The notes below the pieces were generated by a model. It searched no databases, was not told where the DNA came from, and worked only from the letters and a program-made list of their open reading frames with translations. From an uncultured Lachnospiraceae bacterium (GTDB lineage: Bacteria > Bacillota > Clostridia > Lachnospirales > Lachnospiraceae): a stretch of 64,000 nt of DNA. Positions 42,891-50,998 of this stretch are shown here, in pieces. Made by a program: the position numbers and the translations under genes. The stretch covers positions 48,284 to 112,283 of the forward strand of contig URMK01000015.1 of the NCBI GenBank assembly GCA_900548905.1, written 5' to 3'. Position 1 is the stretch's first letter; each line of letters opens with the position of its first letter.

Positions 42891-43568
42891 ATGGAACGTA
42901 CCAAAATACTTGTAGTGGATGATGAAAGCAGAATGCGTAAACTGGTGAAGGATTTTCTCCAGAAAAATAATTATGAAGTTGTGGAAGCCGGCGACGGCAG
43001 TGAAGCGCTTGACATATTCTTTGAACAGAATGATATCGCATTGATTATATTGGATGTGATGATGCCGAAGATGGATGGATGGCAGGCGTGCCGGGAGATC
43101 CGCAATTATTCCAAGGTCCCCATCATCATGCTGACGGCTAAGGGGGATGAAAAGGATGAACTGCAGGGATTTGGTTTGGGAGTGGATGAGTATATTTCCA
43201 AACCCTTCAGCCCCAAAATTCTTGTGGCCCGTGTGGAAGCTATATTGAGAAGAGCAGGAAAAACAGCCAGCGGCGATGTGATGGAGGCAGGCGGTATTCA
43301 TCTGGATCAGGCCGCCCATATGGTTACTATCGACGGACAGAATGTGGAATTGAGCTATAAGGAGTTTGAACTGTTAACTTATTTTATGGAAAACCGGGGT
43401 ATCGCCCTTTCCAGGGAAAAAATTCTGAATAATGTATGGAATTATGACTATTTCGGTGATGCCAGAACAATTGACACCCATGTTAAGAAGCTTCGCAGCA
43501 AGCTGGGTGATAAAGGCGATATGATAAAGACTATTTGGGGAATGGGCTATAAATTTGAAGCGGAGTAG
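42891..43568 (+). CDS. OmpR-family response regulator, 3' end replaced by island
   Basis: 225 residues: receiver domain (VDDESRM acidic pocket at 9-12, phospho-acceptor Asp near 54 in LDVMMPKMDG, switch Thr/Lys in MLTAKGDE and SKPFSP) and a C-terminal winged helix (LSYKEFELLTYFMENRGIALSREKIL, then DARTIDTHVKKLRSKLGD). It ends MGYKFEAE. The cognate kinase should follow directly but lies 18.6 kb away at 62216, because an integrative element has inserted in the last codons of this gene. The original end MGYKFEVDET is still readable at 62187-62219. The element supplies a substitute end, so the protein stays intact. Confidence 0.95.
   Translation: MERTKILVVDDESRMRKLVKDFLQKNNYEVVEAGDGSEALDIFFEQNDIALIILDVMMPKMDGWQACREIRNYSKVPIIMLTAKGDEKDELQGFGLGVDEYISKPFSPKILVARVEAILRRAGKTASGDVMEAGGIHLDQAAHMVTIDGQNVELSYKEFELLTYFMENRGIALSREKILNNVWNYDYFGDARTIDTHVKKLRSKLGDKGDMIKTIWGMGYKFEAE
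43541..43560. other. Attachment-site core, left copy (attL)
   Basis: AATGGGCTATAAATTTGAAG within the last codons of the response regulator. It matches the cores at 60789 and 62186 (AATGGGTTACAAATTTGAGG) at 17 of 20 positions. From here on, downstream sequence (CGGAGTAGATAGA) belongs to the element. Confidence 0.85.
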
Positions 43569-43641
43569 ATAGACATAGGTTAAAAGAATGCAGCATTTAT
43601 GAGGGCTTGAGGGCATTAAGGGGAGCATTGGAGGAAGGAAA

Positions 43642-43888
43642 AACTACCAGAAAACTACCAAGTATATGGAAAAGTATGGGTACAGTGATTTTGAAATGGA
43701 ATAGATGGAAAGGCTGAAACATAGACAGACAGAGGGTTTGAAGGAAAACTCTTAAAATTGGGAATAAAACTACCAGTGGAAAACTACCGCTAGGAAGAAT
43801 TGAATATCGGGATTTATGAGCAGAGGACTTGACCTTGTAATGAGGGCAAGCCCTCCTTTTCTTTTTAGGGCTGACAGGAAATGACAGA
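43642..43888. repeat. Left-end repeats of the island
   Basis: AACTACC occurs four times (43642, 43655 region, 43768, 43782). The first pair forms a 20-bp stretch repeated exactly near the right end at 60664. The segment 43797-43860 (GATTTATGAGCAGAGGACTT and onward) is repeated with few changes at 60831-60893, the left end of the second mini-element. These are likely recombinase arm-type sites and left-end structure. The 660 bases from the core to the excisionase gene hold no convincing coding sequence. Confidence 0.7.
43842..43866 (+). terminator. Terminator at island left end
   Basis: GAGGG/CCCTC stem with a CAAG loop, then CTTTTCTTTTT. An almost identical copy stands at 60877-60895. It would end read-through from the response regulator. 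Confidence 0.65.
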
Positions 43889-43940
43889 GCCATGACAGGG
43901 TGTGTCAGCCTGTAAAGCCAGTAAAATCAAAGGTTTGGAA
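43869..43940. repeat. TGACA-array, copy 1
   Basis: Three TGACA words at about 10-11 base spacing (43871-43895), followed by CAGTAAAATCAA (43915-43926). The same composite stands at 47049-47110 and 53893-53950, so a protein-binding or regulatory role is likely. Confidence 0.55.
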
Positions 43941-44225
43941 GTACACTGACAAAATGACAGCAGGAGGGATTGTCATTTTACAAATTAGATTACGGGAAAG
44001 ATTCAAGATATTTGAAATTCAAAGTTTCTCACGGAATTTGTTATGGAAAAAAGGTGTCTGCCTTATTTCAGGTACATGGTTTTCAACGTGTAAATATAAA
44101 AAAGTAGATTTTAATTTATAAAAAGGAATCAGAAAAAGAGGCCTGTTAAGGGGGTGCATGGAAAACGACAGTTAAGTATTTCTGTTATATTTTAAATTTA
44201 ATGGAAATATGGAGGTTTTTAGAAC

Positions 44226-44444
44226 ATGTCGGACTACAGGGAGAAAGATTTTCTTACAGTGGAGGAAGTGGCAGGAATACTAAGGATAGGAAAAAGTAAA
44301 TGTTATGATTTGGTAAAGAGTCCTGATTGTCCATTTCGGGTTTTACCGGTTGGAAGGTTAATCAGGGTACCCGCTAACAACTTTTTTAATTGGTATGACA
44401 GTTTCGCGGAACAAAAAGAATTTAAAAAGAAAAGAGGAAATTAA
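44226..44444 (+). CDS. Excisionase-like HTH protein
   Basis: 72 residues of the excisionase/AlpA-type MerR-like helix-turn-helix family: FLTVEEVAGILRIGKSKCYDLVKS (residues 9-32) and the wing FRVLPVGRLIRVPANNFFNWYDS. Directly upstream of the integrase with 1 base between stop and start, hence an int-xis operon; it probably directs excision and may regulate the integrase. ATG 44226 after ATGGAGG. Confidence 0.88.
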   Translation: MSDYREKDFLTVEEVAGILRIGKSKCYDLVKSPDCPFRVLPVGRLIRVPANNFFNWYDSFAEQKEFKKKRGN

Positions 44445-44445
44445 T

Positions 44446-46014
44446 ATGAACAAAAAAAATTTTGATTCGGTAAGCAAGGTTGAAAGCAGTATCAGCAGGG
44501 CGGTAAAGGGTAAGGAAACAAAATATGTGGTTGTCTGCGATTATGGCAGACAGCCGCGGCTTGATATAAAAACAGGGAAGATGCTGTTAAAACAGGTAAA
44601 GACAGAGAGGATGGTCAGCAGTCTTGCGGAAGCAAGACTGCTGAAGGCTGAAGCTGTAAAAATCAGGAATACAAAAATGAATACAAGCGATATTAGAAGT
44701 ATGAAATTTTCTGATATGGTATTGAAGTTCAAAGAAAGTGAGCGGTACAAGGATTTAGACGAAAGCTATCAAGACCATTTTGACAATTATATCAATCACT
44801 TTGTGGATTATTTTGGAGATATGGATGTATCCAAAATCAGCGTGATAGATATGGAGAATTATTATCGGTATCAGATGGAACGGGGGAATCTTGCAAGCGC
44901 AAAAAAGAATAAGGACGGAACAGTAAGCAAAAAAGAAGGAATTAGTGTAAACACGGTAAGCAAGCATAAGACAGGGGCTAAGAAAATATGGGAATATATG
45001 ATAGATGCTAAGGTTTACGGGGTAACGGAAAATATAGCAGATAAATCTAATGTCCCAAAAGTAGAGATAACGATAGACGGCAAGAAAAAGAAGGTTGTTA
45101 AAATACCATATAATCCGGTAACATTAACATTAGAGGAATTGAACTACACGCTCAATGACGCCATACAGAATGAATTTGACAGGAGTGTAGCTGTAATGAT
45201 AGCATTAGCGGCGATCGGGTCATTGAGACGTTCAGAGGTATTAGGGTTAAAGGTTGGGAAAGTAAGGCATGACGAATATTTAAACATCAGTAAGGAGATA
45301 TGGGATTACAGCGGATATGACAGCAGGTATTATAAAGAACATGATGAATTTATTATGATTGATACGGCAATTATGAAAACAAGAATAAAATTGCCCAAGT
45401 ATGACATTGTGCGTGTAGTTGCCAAGCCTGAACCTTTAAAGCAGATACTGGATTATGCAATGGAACAAAGACAGGAAATTCTTGATATTACGGGAAGGAA
45501 GCTGACCAGTGAAGAACCTGTATATAAGCCTATGGTCAACGTGATGAAAAACAATAAGTTAAGTTCGGACAAGTTCAGTACAAAATGGAGCCAGTATCAG
45601 GAAAGAAGGAATAAGAGAATGGAGAAGCAGGGATTAACTCCACTTCCGACTATACCCTACCACTGTTTAAGGCATACTTTTAACAATTTAACAAAGAAAA
45701 TATGTTTTGAATGGGAACGGTCGTACAATATGGGTCACAAACATAAAGGAGATAACACAACAGACCGGGTATATAATAATGACAGGATACCGAGCAGGGA
45801 TAATATTTTAAAATATTTTAATGAACATATAAAAATTGACTGGGATAAGGCAATGCGGAGGAAGATGAATGAGGAAGGGAGCTGGGCATACATAAACGGT
45901 TCAGGTCATCTGATTGTTACGGATGAGGAAACGGAAAGACGCAAAAAGCAGGGAAAGAAGTTTATCTTCAAGGAGGAAGAACTTGTCAATATGTTAGGGA
46001 ATGTAGAAGAATAA
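44446..46014 (+). CDS. int: Tyrosine recombinase (integrase)
   Basis: 522 residues. N-terminal arm-binding/SAM-like domain (MKFSDMVLKFKES and DHFDNYINHFVDYFGDMDVS) and a C-terminal catalytic domain. The catalytic set reads Arg in GSLRRSEVLGLK near residue 260, HxxR in HCLRHTFNNL near 405-408, His in YNMGHKHKG near 430, and the nucleophile Tyr in TDRVYNND near 442. This enzyme should catalyse integration at the response regulator 3' end. Start ATG 44446 with AGAGGAAA upstream. About 80 residues follow the catalytic Tyr, longer than average. Confidence 0.93.
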   Translation: MNKKNFDSVSKVESSISRAVKGKETKYVVVCDYGRQPRLDIKTGKMLLKQVKTERMVSSLAEARLLKAEAVKIRNTKMNTSDIRSMKFSDMVLKFKESERYKDLDESYQDHFDNYINHFVDYFGDMDVSKISVIDMENYYRYQMERGNLASAKKNKDGTVSKKEGISVNTVSKHKTGAKKIWEYMIDAKVYGVTENIADKSNVPKVEITIDGKKKKVVKIPYNPVTLTLEELNYTLNDAIQNEFDRSVAVMIALAAIGSLRRSEVLGLKVGKVRHDEYLNISKEIWDYSGYDSRYYKEHDEFIMIDTAIMKTRIKLPKYDIVRVVAKPEPLKQILDYAMEQRQEILDITGRKLTSEEPVYKPMVNVMKNNKLSSDKFSTKWSQYQERRNKRMEKQGLTPLPTIPYHCLRHTFNNLTKKICFEWERSYNMGHKHKGDNTTDRVYNNDRIPSRDNILKYFNEHIKIDWDKAMRRKMNEEGSWAYINGSGHLIVTDEETERRKKQGKKFIFKEEELVNMLGNVEE

Positions 46015-46025
46015 AGGATTGATGC

Positions 46026-46062
46026 AAAAAGCCGGGTATACGTTGTGATATCCGGCTTTCTA
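46026..46062 (+). terminator. Terminator after integrase
   Basis: AAAAAGCCGG with TAT and ATATCCGGCTTTCT form the stem, with a GTTGTG-type loop. Confidence 0.75.
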
Positions 46063-46250
46063 CATTTATAGATAATCATAAAATGAAATCAGCAAAAACA
46101 TAATCTAATCCAAAAAGATTAAAAAATTTTAAAGGGATTTCCAGAGCCTTTAAAGGCTTAATGGGGAGTTGCTGGGAAAAAGGGTTTAAATTGAAAATAG
46201 GGGTATTCCAGAGCGCCACAGGGGTATGTGAATTGGGAAGGAGGGGCGGG

Positions 46251-46301
46251 ATGAAGAAAGAAGGGAATGGACTGGTTCTAAATCCTCAAAATGGTATTTG
46301 A
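46251..46301 (+). CDS. Possible 16-residue ORF
   Basis: ATG at 46251 directly after GGAAGGAGGGGCGGG, reading MKKEGNGLVLNPQNGI. The ribosome site is strong, but the frame is so short that coding is uncertain. It lies upstream of the antitoxin promoter. Confidence 0.2.
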   Translation: MKKEGNGLVLNPQNGI

Positions 46302-46334
46302 CGTGATTGCAATGAAAAAATGGTATGAATAATC

Positions 46335-46467
46335 TTGCATTCTAAGCGCAGAGGTGTTATTATTGCTATATAAAGAAGTGCTACCGATAGACGGTTGCCC
46401 TTTAAATTTAACTGATTAAAAAATAACCGCTAAGTTTGTGAGGCTTGGGCGGTTATTTTTTGTGCGA
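46335..46467 (+). ncRNA. Candidate antisense antitoxin RNA with promoter
   Basis: TTGCAT (46335-46340), 17-base spacer and TATTAT (46358-46363) form a clear promoter. The transcript would start near 46370, contain GTGCTACCGATAGACGGTTG (46378 on) and stop at a bidirectional terminator (46418-46461). It has no sensible ORF. It is convergent to, and overlaps the 3' end of, the small toxin gene on the minus strand, as in type I toxin-antitoxin pairs. Confidence 0.55.
46418..46461. terminator. Shared bidirectional terminator of toxin and antisense RNA
   Basis: AAAAAATAACCGC (46418-46430) is inverted at 46449-46461 with an 18-base loop; A-run on one side and T-run on the other serve both strands. 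The toxin stop codon lies within the stem. Confidence 0.82.
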
Positions 46468-46539
46468 AATCTTGTAAACAAGACCGACAATAGCAACGAT
46501 TAGTAATCCGAATTGAAATAATTCATCATATGTAACCAT
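46453..46539 (-). CDS. Holin-like type I toxin, 28 residues
   Basis: ATG at 46539, six bases after AAAGGAGGG, opens a 28-codon frame beginning MVTYDELFQFG, then a single hydrophobic helix (LLIVAIVGLVY) and a basic tail (KISHKK). The pattern MVTYExLxxF + one helix + Lys tail is that of the putative holin-like toxins related to TxpA/BsrG-type membrane toxins. The 5' leader contains a TTGGAGGGC palindrome (46559-46578) and GGTGCTACC, shared with the antisense RNA. Likely depolarises the membrane and stabilises the island. Too short for routine gene finding. Confidence 0.75.
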   Translation of the reverse strand: MVTYDELFQFGLLIVAIVGLVYKISHKK

Positions 46540-46622
46540 GGCTCCCTCCTTTCTTTCGATTGGAGGGCAAGCCCTCCAACGAAGAAGGGCAACCGCCTAC
46601 CGTGTAGGGTAGCACCAGAAAT

Positions 46623-46651
46623 ATTATAACAGAGCCATAGTCTGAAAACAA
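46623..46651 (-). promoter_or_regulatory. Promoter of holin-like toxin gene
   Basis: On the minus strand TTGTTT (46651-46646), 17-base spacer, consensus TATAAT (46628-46623). The start point would fall just before GGTGCTACC at 46616, giving an 80-base leader. Confidence 0.75.
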
Positions 46652-47349
46652 GAAAATTCCTGTCAGATTAAGGAAAAATAAGTGGAATAAAGATATAGGC
46701 ATGATTTTTTGAAAAAACCGGCATATTCACTACAGCCAAAAACCGGAGATTCCGGTACAATGTCCCCGGATTTAAAGGCAGGCATATGGTAACGGTAAAG
46801 GATATTGAAGAAGTGATTTAGATATTCGGTTTGATGTATGTATTACTTAAGGATTGTAGAAAAGGGAATACAGAAAAGAATGTCTTATAAGGCTAAAAAA
46901 ATGCGTGCCACGCTGAAAGTATTCTTCCTGAAAAATTTGCGTTTATAATTCAAAAGAACTAACATATTTCTGAAAGTACAGGGAATATGAAAAATAGGTA
47001 CTGGAAAGGTGGGAAGTGTTGTCTGCCTTTAAATCTTTTTTAACGAAGTATGACAGGTTTTGACAGAAGCATGACAAGGGAAGGTTTGAAGAAATGCAGT
47101 AAAATCAAAGGGTTATAAGATTTATAATAAAATGACAAAAATTACAGGCTGACAAAAACGCTCTGAAATGAATAGAGGTATCTATTTGAGAAAATGAAAA
47201 AAGTGTATCATAAGACGGCTATATAAATGGGAAATCCGCTCTATTGTGACAGATTCCCGGTTCAAAGAATCTGCGTCAGCAAGGTATGGTCTAATGAGAA
47301 CACAAGATTTTCTTCATTTAGAAATCCAGTGAGCAGGAGTGACGACAGT
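46652..47349. other. Non-coding interval before resolvase, with TGACA-array copy 2
   Basis: About 700 AT-rich bases without a convincing gene. ATGGTAACGGTAAAGG at 46786 opens 11 codons then stops, perhaps a decayed gene. At 47049-47110 three TGACA words (one TGACAAG) and CAGTAAAATCAAA recur as at 43869. The frame of the resolvase is open from 47227, but those 41 residues look non-coding. Confidence 0.5.
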
Positions 47350-47931
47350 ATGAGTGAAGAAAGGGTCGGCTATGTAAGGATCAGTACGAGGGAACAGAAT
47401 CCGGCAAGACAAGAGGTTTTAATGGAGCAGTTGGGTGTGGATAAGGTTTTTACAGATAAAATTTCCGGTAAAAGCACGGACAGGCCGCAATTAAAGGAAA
47501 TGCTTGAATATGTGAGAAAGGGCGATACTGTTATCGTGGAAAGTATCAGCAGATTTGCAAGGAACACAGCGGATTTTATTGAACTGACTAAAAAGCTTGA
47601 TGGCATGGAAGTTAAGTTTATCAGCAGGAAGGAGCAATTCGATACAGGGACACCGGCAGGGAAATTTGCGTTGATAATGTTTGCCGCACTTGCGCAGTTG
47701 GAAAGGGAAACCATTCTGGAACGTCAGGCGGAGGGGATAGCCATAGCAAAGGCAGAGGGGAAATATAAGGGACGCAAGCCGAAGGAACTACCTGACTTTT
47801 TAGAAGTTTATGAGGACTGGAAAAAGAAAAAGATATCAGCGGCAGGAGCAAGCAGGGCATTAAATATCAGCAGGAGTACATTTTACAGGAAGGTAAAGGA
47901 ATATGAGGATAATTTAATTATTGATTTATGA
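47350..47931 (+). CDS. Serine recombinase (resolvase/invertase family)
   Basis: 193 residues. Catalytic domain with VGYVRISTREQNPARQ (nucleophile Ser near residue 10), VFTDKISGKSTDRPQL, DTVIVESISRFARNT (Arg motif), GTPAGKFALIMFAALAQLERE; then a hinge helix and a C-terminal helix-turn-helix (KISAAGASRALNISRSTFYRKV). The size fits small resolvases/DNA invertases. It may resolve dimers of the element or invert DNA; no inverted target pair was found nearby. Start ATG 47350 with GGAG about 10 bases before. Confidence 0.92.
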   Translation: MSEERVGYVRISTREQNPARQEVLMEQLGVDKVFTDKISGKSTDRPQLKEMLEYVRKGDTVIVESISRFARNTADFIELTKKLDGMEVKFISRKEQFDTGTPAGKFALIMFAALAQLERETILERQAEGIAIAKAEGKYKGRKPKELPDFLEVYEDWKKKKISAAGASRALNISRSTFYRKVKEYEDNLIIDL

Positions 47932-48160
47932 GACTTTCAGTTCCTGTAATAAAGCAATGCAAAGAATACATGAGGAAAATTTTCTGGTAGGCAGTAGTGA
48001 AAAAATAAGGTACAGTGAGAACAATTCTACATTTTTAGTAAATTGAATTTTGGGAGTTGCAATTATCCTTCATGGATAATTTTCAGAAGATACAGCGGAA
48101 GAAAACGAGGAAAAATAAGATACTATTTTGCATACATTGAACAGGTATCAATAAGCATAT

Positions 48161-48200
48161 AAAGCTACATGCAGGGGGTTGCATGTAGTTTTATTTTTTT
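48161..48200 (+). terminator. Terminator after resolvase region
   Basis: CTACATGCA and TGCATGTAG (9-bp perfect stem) followed by TTTTATTTTTTT. It lies 230 bases past the resolvase stop; a smaller hairpin AATTATCC/GGATAATT is at 48061-48081. No gene is seen in 47932-48337. Confidence 0.82.
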
Positions 48201-48282
48201 GAAAAAATGTGAGTTGTAAGGAACCGTAAAAGTGTTTCTGCATTGGATTTGTTTATTGGATGTCCATGCTAAGAATGCCTGA

Positions 48283-48312
48283 TTATCAACTTAAAAATAT
48301 TGAAATTATAAT
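48283..48312 (+). promoter_or_regulatory. Candidate promoter of coiled-coil gene
   Basis: TTATCA (48283-48288), 18-base spacer and TATAAT (48307-48312), 25 bases before the start of the gene at 48338. Confidence 0.45.
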
Positions 48313-48337
48313 TTAAAAATTTTAAGGAGGAAACATT

Positions 48338-49597
48338 ATGAGCAACAGCGGTAAAATTGACAAGTGCTTCATTGTAAATTCAGGGAAAGGAGGAAAATTC
48401 TTTATATACAATACGGAATTAGAAAAAATTGCCATATTAGAAAATACGGAAGAAAACAGACAGCTAATAGTAGAAAATACATCGTTTCATCTAAATGAAC
48501 GGAAATATGAAAATGATGTATGCACACTGGATGAATCTTTTGGAACACTTGTGTTTGTTTCTAATACATATCGTCTGTATGGATTAGCTTATCCTAAAAA
48601 GAACAGAAGGACAAAAAAGATGGAGTTAACCAGTAAATTCATTCCTATGGAATGCCTGGACAACTATAAGGACAAATTGTTGAACAGTTCAGGGGATTTG
48701 ATTGATATATCAAATGAAAAATTATATTCCCATTGTAAAGTAAAGGGTCTGTATACAGGGTTTGCAGATGAAACAGGAAATTCAGTGGAGGTTGACAAAG
48801 TTAATCAATTTTTACAGTGCAGATTAAATATAGCAGGAAACAAAGAAGGGCAACAGTTAACAGAAAATTTTAAATTAGCAAAAGAAGGGAAACAGTCAGA
48901 TATAAATATGCTATTAGATAAGATTTCACAGTTAATGGAGGGACTGCAACTACTGGAAAATAAAAAAGAAGCTTTTTACAAAGAGAGGAATGAATTCTAT
49001 AAAGAAAGGGAATCTTTTTACAAAGATAAGCAAATGAAGGAACAAGACTTAAACGACAGAGAGCAGGAAATAAATTGTAAAGAAGCTAAATTAATCATAT
49101 GGCAACAGGGTATAGAATCATTAAAGGGTTTATATGATGGTAAAAAAACAGAATTTGGCAAGGTAGTAAATGCAAGTCATATGTGGCCTTTTGCAAAGGA
49201 AGTGGAATATGAAAAAATTGATTATGCCTATGAATATCAGTTAAAAATAGCTTCTATAAATCATACAGTAAGAATACCAATGAGTTTTTATAGAAAGGCT
49301 GTCACCGAGGTAGTGAAGATATTAAACGCAAACCGGGAATATACAGCTTATGAGGCAATCATAGCAGTAAGATTTCTGGGGGATAAAGACAGAAACCTGT
49401 TAGTAGTGGCCTACTATGACGAAAGCGCAGAGTTTATAGACATGGTTGTTTTAAAAGAATATACAAGGTTTGAAGTAAACCAGAATTATTTGGCAGAGTA
49501 TGAATTGCAATACAGAAAATGGCGTGAAGATTTCCGAAAAATACAATCAGTAGAACGTAAATATATTTCCAAAGACCATGATTCGGAAGGGAAATAA
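48338..49597 (+). CDS. Unknown protein with central coiled coil
   Basis: 419 residues; I do not recognise the family. The N-terminal ~160 residues are a mixed alpha/beta region. Residues about 175-265 are a charged coiled coil with three FYKER/FYKDK-type repeats (EAFYKERNEFYKERESFYKD). The last ~130 residues include the aromatic stretch ASHMWPFAKEVEYEKIDYAYEY and a helix-strand segment. No signal peptide or membrane segment, so probably cytoplasmic. Ribosome site AAGGAGG. It stands alone with its own promoter, the position of accessory cargo. Codon use is AT-rich like the rest of the island. Confidence 0.85.
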   Translation: MSNSGKIDKCFIVNSGKGGKFFIYNTELEKIAILENTEENRQLIVENTSFHLNERKYENDVCTLDESFGTLVFVSNTYRLYGLAYPKKNRRTKKMELTSKFIPMECLDNYKDKLLNSSGDLIDISNEKLYSHCKVKGLYTGFADETGNSVEVDKVNQFLQCRLNIAGNKEGQQLTENFKLAKEGKQSDINMLLDKISQLMEGLQLLENKKEAFYKERNEFYKERESFYKDKQMKEQDLNDREQEINCKEAKLIIWQQGIESLKGLYDGKKTEFGKVVNASHMWPFAKEVEYEKIDYAYEYQLKIASINHTVRIPMSFYRKAVTEVVKILNANREYTAYEAIIAVRFLGDKDRNLLVVAYYDESAEFIDMVVLKEYTRFEVNQNYLAEYELQYRKWREDFRKIQSVERKYISKDHDSEGK

Positions 49598-49847
49598 CAG
49601 GGGAGGAATCCCTTTCTTCCCCAGAGCAATTCATAATAACAGCAGATTGTTTCTGCTTCTGCCATACAACCGTGCTTAAAAATTAATATAAAAAGGTTCT
49701 GGAAGTAAAGTAAAACTCTTTACAAATACTTCTGCAATAAAAAGGATTTGCAGGAATGTAAAAGTAATTTAATATGAATGGAACTTCACTGCTTGACAGT
49801 ATAAAAGTGAAGCGTTATAATCCCCTCCAATCTAAAGGAAGGAGGGG

Positions 49848-50078
49848 ATGAAAAAAATGGCAGACAGTATAAGAAGTCTTGATAATCTTACAAATATTAA
49901 GGGAAAGCTTGAAAATCTGTATGGAACCATGGCTGTGATATATGAAGGACTGTTTACAGGAGAAATGACAGAAGAAAGTCCGCATTGTATTCTGGTAATG
50001 CAGACAGTGCTGAAAGAAATCATATCTATGGTCGAAGAAGAACAGCAGGAACTAAAAAAAGAAGGGCATGAGGACTGA
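49848..50078 (+). CDS. Small helical protein, 76 residues
   Basis: Acidic, all-helical hypothetical protein, preceded by AAGGAAGGAGGGG. The in-frame ATG at 49857 (MADSIRS) is an alternative start. Similar in size and helical character to the next gene (both with an LExx-type N-terminal helix, YxxI/V core and Glu-rich end), so they may be diverged copies. Function unknown. A 9-bp stem terminator (50062-50096) follows. Confidence 0.7.
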   Translation: MKKMADSIRSLDNLTNIKGKLENLYGTMAVIYEGLFTGEMTEESPHCILVMQTVLKEIISMVEEEQQELKKEGHED

Positions 50079-50098
50079 ATCAGTTCCCATGCCCTTTA
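50060..50098 (+). terminator. Stem-loop after small gene 49848
   Basis: AAGGGCATG pairs with CATGCCCTT, overlapping the stop of the preceding gene; TTTAAC follows. Confidence 0.6.
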
Positions 50099-50130
50099 AC
50101 AATAATAACATTAAAGCGAGGTGTTAAAAC

Positions 50131-50367
50131 TTGATAAATGAAAAGTACCATATCCTGTATGACGAGAGTTTAGAAAGAATTTCATCCAGATTAGGAGTTA
50201 TGCAAAGAGTATTAGACAGTATAATTATGGGGATGAATGCGGAGCAATTATCTGTACAGGCTATATCTTGTGTAGAATTTACGAAGTACTGCATCCATGA
50301 TTTAGAAACATATGTTGAAGAAATAAAGGGACAGGTAAAAGAATTGCAGAAACAGGAACAGGCATGA
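50131..50367 (+). CDS. Small helical protein, 78 residues
   Basis: Begins with TTG at 50131, about nine bases after GCGAGGTG; no better ATG is available. Helical sequence with a Glu/Gln/Lys-rich end (IKGQVKELQKQEQA). No family recognised. Its stop lies inside the stem-loop that also ends the convergent Xre-type gene. Confidence 0.65.
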   Translation: MINEKYHILYDESLERISSRLGVMQRVLDSIIMGMNAEQLSVQAISCVEFTKYCIHDLETYVEEIKGQVKELQKQEQA

Positions 50368-50386
50368 CACTCTAAACCGTCATGCC
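50361..50386. terminator. Bidirectional stem-loop between convergent genes
   Basis: GGCATGAC (50361-50368) pairs with GTCATGCC (50379-50386). It ends the transcript of the small gene and that of the Xre-type gene. Confidence 0.65.
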
Positions 50387-50673
50387 TTCATTGTTTCAAT
50401 CAGTGCCTGTAAAGCAGAGATTTGTTTATCATTCAGTCCGGTAATGTCAAGAGCAACAGGGGGCGGTGTATTCTCTTTCCCAAGAAGATAATCGGTAGAA
50501 CATTTGTATAGATAAGAAAGGGATAAAAGTACTTCAATACTAGGTGTCCGGTCACCGATCTCATACCCTGACACAATGGAAGGGGATATTTCCAACCTGT
50601 CAGCAACAGCTTTTTGAGTGAGGTGGTTGTTTAAACGTAACAATTTCAGCTTTTCCGGTAAGTTATTAATCAT
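50380..50673 (-). CDS. Xre family transcriptional regulator
   Basis: 97 residues with an N-terminal HTH_3 domain: LPEKLKLLRLNNHLTQKAVADRLEISPSIVSGYEIGDRTPSIEVLLSLSYLYKCSTDYLLG. It is the cI/SinR-type repressor form. Start ATG 50673 lies beyond a palindrome (50672-50696) that overlaps its ribosome site, and a strong divergent promoter starts 75 bases upstream. It probably controls its own gene and the genes from 50806 rightward. Confidence 0.88.
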   Translation of the reverse strand: MINNLPEKLKLLRLNNHLTQKAVADRLEISPSIVSGYEIGDRTPSIEVLLSLSYLYKCSTDYLLGKENTPPPVALDITGLNDKQISALQALIETMKA

Positions 50674-50696
50674 AAGCGTAGACCTCCTACGCTTAT
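50672..50696. promoter_or_regulatory. Palindrome over Xre ribosome site
   Basis: ATAAGCGTAG (50672-50681) and CTACGCTTAT (50687-50696) are perfect complements with a 5-base spacer that includes GGAGG on the minus strand. It can be an operator or, as RNA, hide the ribosome site. A related half (AAGCGTTG) is in the divergent promoter. Confidence 0.7.
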
Positions 50697-50746
50697 TGTA
50701 AATTTCTCGGGTACGCAATGGGGGAAGTAAAAGTACGTTTTAAGCG

Positions 50747-50775
50747 TTGCCTTTATACTCTGTCAGCGTTATAAT
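50747..50775 (+). promoter_or_regulatory. Strong divergent promoter opposite xre gene
   Basis: TTGCCT (50747-50752), 17-base spacer, TATAAT (50770-50775). It overlaps AAGCGTTG/CAGCGTTA half-sites, so is likely repressed by the Xre-type protein. Confidence 0.8.
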
Positions 50776-50805
50776 CTAAGAAACAAAGGAAAAGGAGATT
50801 CTACC

Positions 50806-50841
50806 ATGAACAGACTGACAGAGAAACAGACAGAAGCTTAG
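50806..50841 (+). pseudogene. 11-codon ORF or gene interrupted by TAG
   Basis: ATG at 50806 after AAAAGGAG reads MNRLTEKQTEA then TAG. The frame continues open to 51102 (QIQMFTSLYQDCYKSNR...). MNRLTE-type starts are common in small mobile-element genes, so this is most likely a short gene broken by a stop, but a leader peptide is also possible. Confidence 0.4.
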
Positions 50842-50998
50842 CAGATACAAATGTTTACAAGTTTATATCAGGATTGCTATAAGAGCAACAGGTTACGGGA
50901 AGGAAATTCAATAAACAATCATAAGGGCAGCATTATAAAAAGAAGCCGTTATGACTGGATTTTCTTCATAACAATAATTATGGAGGATAGAGCAGGAT

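Noticed and set aside
43900..44121. 73-codon ORF near the island left end
   Set aside because: Covers the TGACA-array and terminator-side sequence, has no ribosome site and no family resemblance.
47350..47931. Invertible DNA switch linked to the serine recombinase
   Set aside because: No inverted repeat pair bracketing a promoter or gene was found near the recombinase, so a resolvase role is as likely.
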